Notes under the pieces: generated by a model
Seen by the model: the letters and a program-made list of their open reading frames with translations, nothing else
Database searches by the model: none
Told to the model about the DNA's origin: nothing
Shown here: piece after piece, positions 59,278-64,000 of the stretch
Position numbering within the stretch: position 1 is the stretch's first letter
Layout: each line of letters opens with the position of its first letter
Origin: Adineta vaga
Lineage: Eukaryota > Rotifera
Assembly (NCBI GenBank): GCA_021613535.1
Contig: CP075493.1
Coordinates: 1,922,001 to 1,986,000 of the forward strand
Direction: 5' to 3'
Length of the DNA stretch: 64,000 nucleotides
Position numbers and translations under genes: made by a program

Positions 59278-62200
59278 ATTCGTTGTTGTTTAAATACAAT
59301 TAAATATAATAGACAAACTTCTCATTGAGTACTCTTTCTGTATGACCACTGGCAGTCGTCTTGATTACCAGACATCATCTAGATATGAGAAGAAAAGAAT
59401 TCATCCAAACATGACAGTTGTATATATATATATATATATGTGGATGTAATGAGTAATAGAATGAATAAAACTATAATCTAAATGACGTTTTCCATACACA
59501 CAGACGGAGAAGAAAACTAGGATATCAACTAACAAAATTGACATTTCGAGTACTTTTTCTTTCTTTCAAAGAACTTAATTAAGTTAAATAATTTAATAGT
59601 TCGATTTTCGATGAGAATATTTTTTAATATTTATATTATTAACAAATAAAATATACGTTTTAATGAAAATCTTTCAATTAATTATTTCTTACTTGCATTT
59701 ATTCTTTTCATTATTTGAACAATTTTTTAATAACTACTTCTCTCTTTCTAGATTTATTTTTCATACCTGAAATTTATATCTTTATACATAATTTTTGTCA
59801 TATTTACTCACATAAAAACTATTCATCATAAGGATAAATTTTCCTATTATTTATCTATATTTTAAAGTTAACGAAGCGATCTTCTTACTATACTATATAG
59901 TCATAACCGACCTATGGAACAAGGTCAAACAAAACTCAATGTCAAATAATCTTCTGGCAAATTTCTTCGTCTTCTTTTCTCATTTTTATCTATCAACCAG
60001 ATGCTCTTCTCTCTCTCGTTCTCGACTCAATATATATATATATACCTTTAGGCTTATGAATATTTTCCTATTGACTAAATACACCGTTATCCTTGTTCTT
60101 TCAGATCTAGAATAATTAATATACTTTGTGTGTGCTCGAAGAAACTGTTGTTTTTAGTTAATTGATGTCTTCATATCTCACTTTTTCCTCATATATCATT
60201 AATATTTTTTCTTGAAAATATACATAAGCAAGAAGAAAACGAGAAAGCATGAAACGACTGCATCATCATGCTTGTCAGTCGATCAATACTCAAGGGAAAT
60301 GAACACACAAGAATCGAAAATGAATATTAAATAACTTAACAACTTTTTTTTTCTAATTCAAAATTTAACGTATTATATTTATTGAAAGAGCAAACTGGAA
60401 TGCTTAAGAATAACAACAGCAACAAAAAAAAATGAGAGACGTTTTTCAATCAATCATGATTTTCTTCTCGTTGATAGAATTCTAATGATATTCTTTTTTA
60501 TGATCTATCGAATCAATAATTTATTCGGAAAGAATTCTTCTCGTTTGAATTTTCTTCTATTTTTTATGAATTATTAAGACTGAATACAATGCTATTTACT
60601 ACCTGAAAATAGAATGGAGAGAGAAAAAAAAAGTAGAAATCAATATTGACTCTTATTTCCGATAGTTCTATGAAGAAAATCGTCTTTTTTCTCTTTATGA
60701 AAGAAAGTAAAAGTCTACCGTTTCGTAAAATATCGAATATTCTTACATCAATGATAATCTAGTTCAAAACAAATGAATATTACCTTGAGATAACTGTATT
60801 TGCCTTCCGGATATGGTAGGAAATGAATGTAAACGAGTATTTTCTTTTTTCTCTTTAACTAACTTGTCTCTATAGAATAAATCGAGAAATGAGCAACATT
60901 CTTTTTTTTTGTTATTGTCACTTGACGAGATGATAAAAACCATTTCTTCTAGATCTGCTAGATTATTTTACTTAATAATTGATTATCAACCCAATTATAC
61001 GTCTTCTTTTTGAATGTTAATTCACTGTAATTATCATTTTTTATAGAGACAAATAGTTAAATCTTATCTATCATGTAAGTGTTTAAAAGAACACAAAGAA
61101 GCAAATAGAAAAAGGAAACAAAAAAGACTAAAGATGCATTCAAAGAAAAGAAAAAATGTTTAGATATGGTTGGATAATGTTGGCAGTATAATACAACTTG
61201 ACGTCTAGAAGATCGTCTGTTTTTTATATATATTTTCTTTTCTATTTGCGTGTTTATGTGGGTGTTCAGTATATAAAAGATAAACAGAAAATGACACGAA
61301 GATTTTTTGAGACGTTTCCTAATGATGATCAATGACGTACGTCTTTTATCAATTTGATTTCATTTATTTAACTAAAAGAAGAAATCTTTCAAACTTACTT
61401 GTATAGATAAAGTTTAATAAAGAGCAAAGAAAAAACAAAATGATACTCAAAGACATCAAAAATATGTTAGATGAACTACCGTTCCGTTTTCTTTATGTGT
61501 TCTCTTTCTATTTACATCTCTTTCCATGCGCTACAACATCTTCACTTCCTTATGAATTAAACGATGTGAAAGATGTTGAACATACGACGACACTATTCGT
61601 TAGGTGTAGATTGAACTAAACCCATCGACGGAAAAGAACTATGTTGCTTTCAACATAACGTATTAACGATAAGAGAAAAGAAAAGTAAAGTAAACTGATG
61701 ACGTATAATATTTCTATCTCCATTTTCATCTTTTCTTCCGTAAATTCATGTCGTTTTGATATCCGATAGAAAGAAGAATAGACACAATGAACAAAATTAA
61801 ACACAATCTTGATCTCTCTTATGTGATTTTGTTTTGAACTAATAAGCAGGGTGTATTTATGACAATTTCTTATGACAATTTCTCACATATGCACTACGAA
61901 ATCATTTTTCTTTTAAATAAGAAAAAAAATGTCTTTCTTTTTTTTTTTATTATTAATAATCTTGACGCCCACTTTCCAAATAAATAAGAAGAAGAAGAAA
62001 AAAAAAGAGGAAAGTCATTCATTGACTTCATCTCTATTAGAAAATAACATTCTACTTTTTTCTATTGAAAAGAAAAGCATTTATATAATTATATTATAAA
62101 ATGAAGTTGTTTATTACTATTTTCAATTTTAATATTAAATAAAACAATAATTATACTTGTCTGAATACAATAGAATCGATGGTTAGATCAATAATGATTC

Positions 62201-64000
62201 GTCGAAGATAAAAAAGAGAATGACATGTATGATAATCTATTAGATTTTATTGGTTATTTCCTCTTTTGTACTTGAAGTTTATTTAGAAGGAAAGTTGTCT
62301 GTCGGACGAAGATGATATGTGTCATGAGAAAAGAAGAAAGATAGATTTCGATGTGCTTGTCAGATGACTTTTGGAAAGAATTACTTTTGATCATGTTTTG
62401 TGATTGACTGAATAGGAGAAGAGAAAAATCAATTGTTTCTTTATCTAAAGACAAAGAAGAAGAGATGATACTTGAACATATCTTGTCTATCTACTTATGT
62501 GTTCTTGGCTAATCAACGAATCATCATCTACATATGATTTCAAGGCTAACAAGTTAGGAAAACGTAGAGGGAAATGTTTATTTATAGATCATAGGAATCT
62601 ATGATCATTATAATACCTTTCAAGAAAGATGAGTAGGAAAAAAGAAAATCATCTTTGTTTTTATCTTTATAAATGAGCTATTCACAGGCTTTTTTTTCTT
62701 CTTTACGTTGAAAAATATTTGTAAAAAGAGATTTTATAGAGATATCAATGTATACATTTTAATGAAAACATAAACTTTCGAATAGTTTTTGTAAATACTT
62801 GTGTTTCTTGATGAAAAACTCATAATTTTCTATCAATTGTTGTCAACGTTGAATGATTATGAAATAATCATATTTATCTTTGGAGGTCAACTATGTAATT
62901 GATAATCGAAATGTATGAATGGTAAGAAGGAAAGAAACATTGATGTAATACAAACTAGAATAGTTTCTTCTTATCAATATTATAAAGAAAACAGAAAAAT
63001 TCAAATCATTTGAAGATTCTAATTCTTTTTGAAACGTTCTTTTCGAAATGACAGAAGATGACATACTTATAAGTTAGTTCGTCTTTGTTTTGTTCATGAT
63101 AATAAAAAAAAATCGAATGAAAAAGTATTTGTCAAGGAAAATCTCCTTTGTTTAAGCTGACATTCTGTACACTTCACATGTTATGGATGGTACTAGCGAG
63201 GTACAAATTAGTCTTTGTAAATAAATGTATTTAGATAGATTCGAATAAACTAAGCTGCTTAACTGATGTTTTTACATGAAAGAAAATGCCATGGACTAGT
63301 TAGACTCAAAGAAAATACATACTTAGTACGTCTTTAATCAAATCGAAGAGTTTACATATAATGAATGTGTATAGGTCAAAGAATCTTACAGGATAGTTTA
63401 ATATACAAATATATTTCCGGTGATAATTAGTTGAAGAATGTTAAATAGAATATTTTTGTTTCCATTTACAAACTGTAGATAAATTGATATTAATCTTTTG
63501 TTATTTCATTTCATTTTGATTATAATCTCAGTTGTTTATTCGATACAAAAAAACGAATTTCATACACATTATTGAGATTAGAAGATCTTCTCGTACTATC
63601 GAAACTCAAATCTGTATAAACCAATGATATTTCCTTCGTTCGAATAAATAAATGTCCCTTCCTATAGTTACTTTCATTCTAATGCTATTATAACGGAACA
63701 CTTTTTCTCTCTTACTATTTTTTTTGTATTTCATTACGAAACAAGAATGATAAGTATATAGTTATTATTTCGAAGGAATGCGCATATGTTACATGCAGAA
63801 AAAAGAATTCTCTGCCTGTCATACATCGTTACAATGAAACAGATACGATACAACATGTCTTCGAAAACTGATCTAATGTCATAACTCATCAAGTTTAATC
63901 GAAACCTTTTTCTCCTTGAATACATGATATACATGATGGGAGAAGAGGTCGCTAGTAAACATTCATTTTCATCTACAAGATTTATCACCTATTGAAATGA
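59278..64000. other. Gene-poor 4.7-kb flank upstream of the PLC-epsilon gene
   Basis: No convincing gene on either strand. All open frames are under about 95 codons, start arbitrarily, and lack motifs or neighbouring splice-linked exons. Contains (TA)n runs at 59420-59439 and about 60029-60043, poly-A and poly-T tracts, and generally lower GC than coding areas. It presumably carries the promoter and any 5' UTR exons of the PLC gene. No transposase, reverse transcriptase or telomere-like repeat seen. Confidence 0.55.
59420..59439. repeat. TA dinucleotide microsatellite
   Basis: A (TA)n run of about 20 bp, roughly 140 bp upstream of the PLC-epsilon start codon. Confidence 0.9.

Noticed and set aside
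59278-64000. Several 60-90 codon frames in the right-hand flank
   Set aside because: Random-looking composition and no linked exons; treated as non-coding.
1-64000. tRNA, rRNA, CRISPR, bacterial operon or foreign-gene islands
   Set aside because: No cloverleaf with intact B box, no rRNA signature and no direct-repeat arrays with spacers. Recognised genes are all ordinary animal families with introns, so I see no sign of recent horizontal transfer.

Overview
This is eukaryotic nuclear DNA: AT-rich, with multi-exon genes and mostly 45-70 bp GT-AG introns. The protein set is animal: Twist, dachshund, Epac, PLC-epsilon, SPEF1, arfaptin, SmD1 and a SNAP-25-family SNARE. Short introns, A/T-ending codons, Gln/Asn/Ser-rich proteins and compact spacing suggest a bdelloid rotifer (Adineta/Rotaria type). 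That assignment is by impression, not by search. I saw no rRNA, tRNA, CRISPR array or prokaryotic operon.

Layout. 0-10 kb (+): the 3' end of an unknown gene, transaldolase, a 72-residue coiled-coil micro-gene, and a 19-exon tubulin-type cytosolic carboxypeptidase with a small MITE-like element in one intron. 10-16.4 kb: Twist (+), then Epac2/RAPGEF4 (-). 16.4-19.4 kb: about 3 kb without a recognisable gene. 19.4-24.1 kb: a rhodopsin-family neuropeptide-type GPCR (+), then on - a PRD-class homeobox gene, SmD1 and a cysteine-free SNAP-25/29-type SNARE. 25.5-30.2 kb (+): two lineage-type proteins; the second is a 950-residue Gln/Pro/Cys repeat protein. 30.5-40.3 kb (-): PIG-X, dachshund, arfaptin and an unrecognised nuclear-looking protein. 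40.6-42.5 kb (+): SPEF1, with a second unannotated first exon upstream. 42.9-59.3 kb (-): a giant phospholipase C-epsilon whose RasGEF is preceded by ankyrin, helical/armadillo-like and FERM-like regions. 59.3-64 kb: no convincing gene.

How the genes relate. Several belong to signalling. In vertebrates Epac2 loads Rap, and Rap-GTP binds the RA domains of PLC-epsilon; both lie here about 27 kb apart on one strand. A GPCR is nearby, but coupling to it is only an inference. SPEF1 and the carboxypeptidase both act on ciliary microtubules, as expected in a ciliated animal. The others (SmD1, transaldolase, PIG-X, arfaptin, SNARE) are housekeeping or trafficking genes.

Most notable: (1) the extended ANK-ARM-FERM-CDC25-PLC-C2-RA-RA architecture; (2) the duplicated first exon of SPEF1; (3) the repeat protein at 27.2-30.2 kb, with a compensated frameshift hiding a Cys-Pro run; (4) a reading-frame interruption in the ankyrin exon of the PLC gene. 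Exon coordinates were read by eye; those I checked for codon phase are stated as such, others are approximate.
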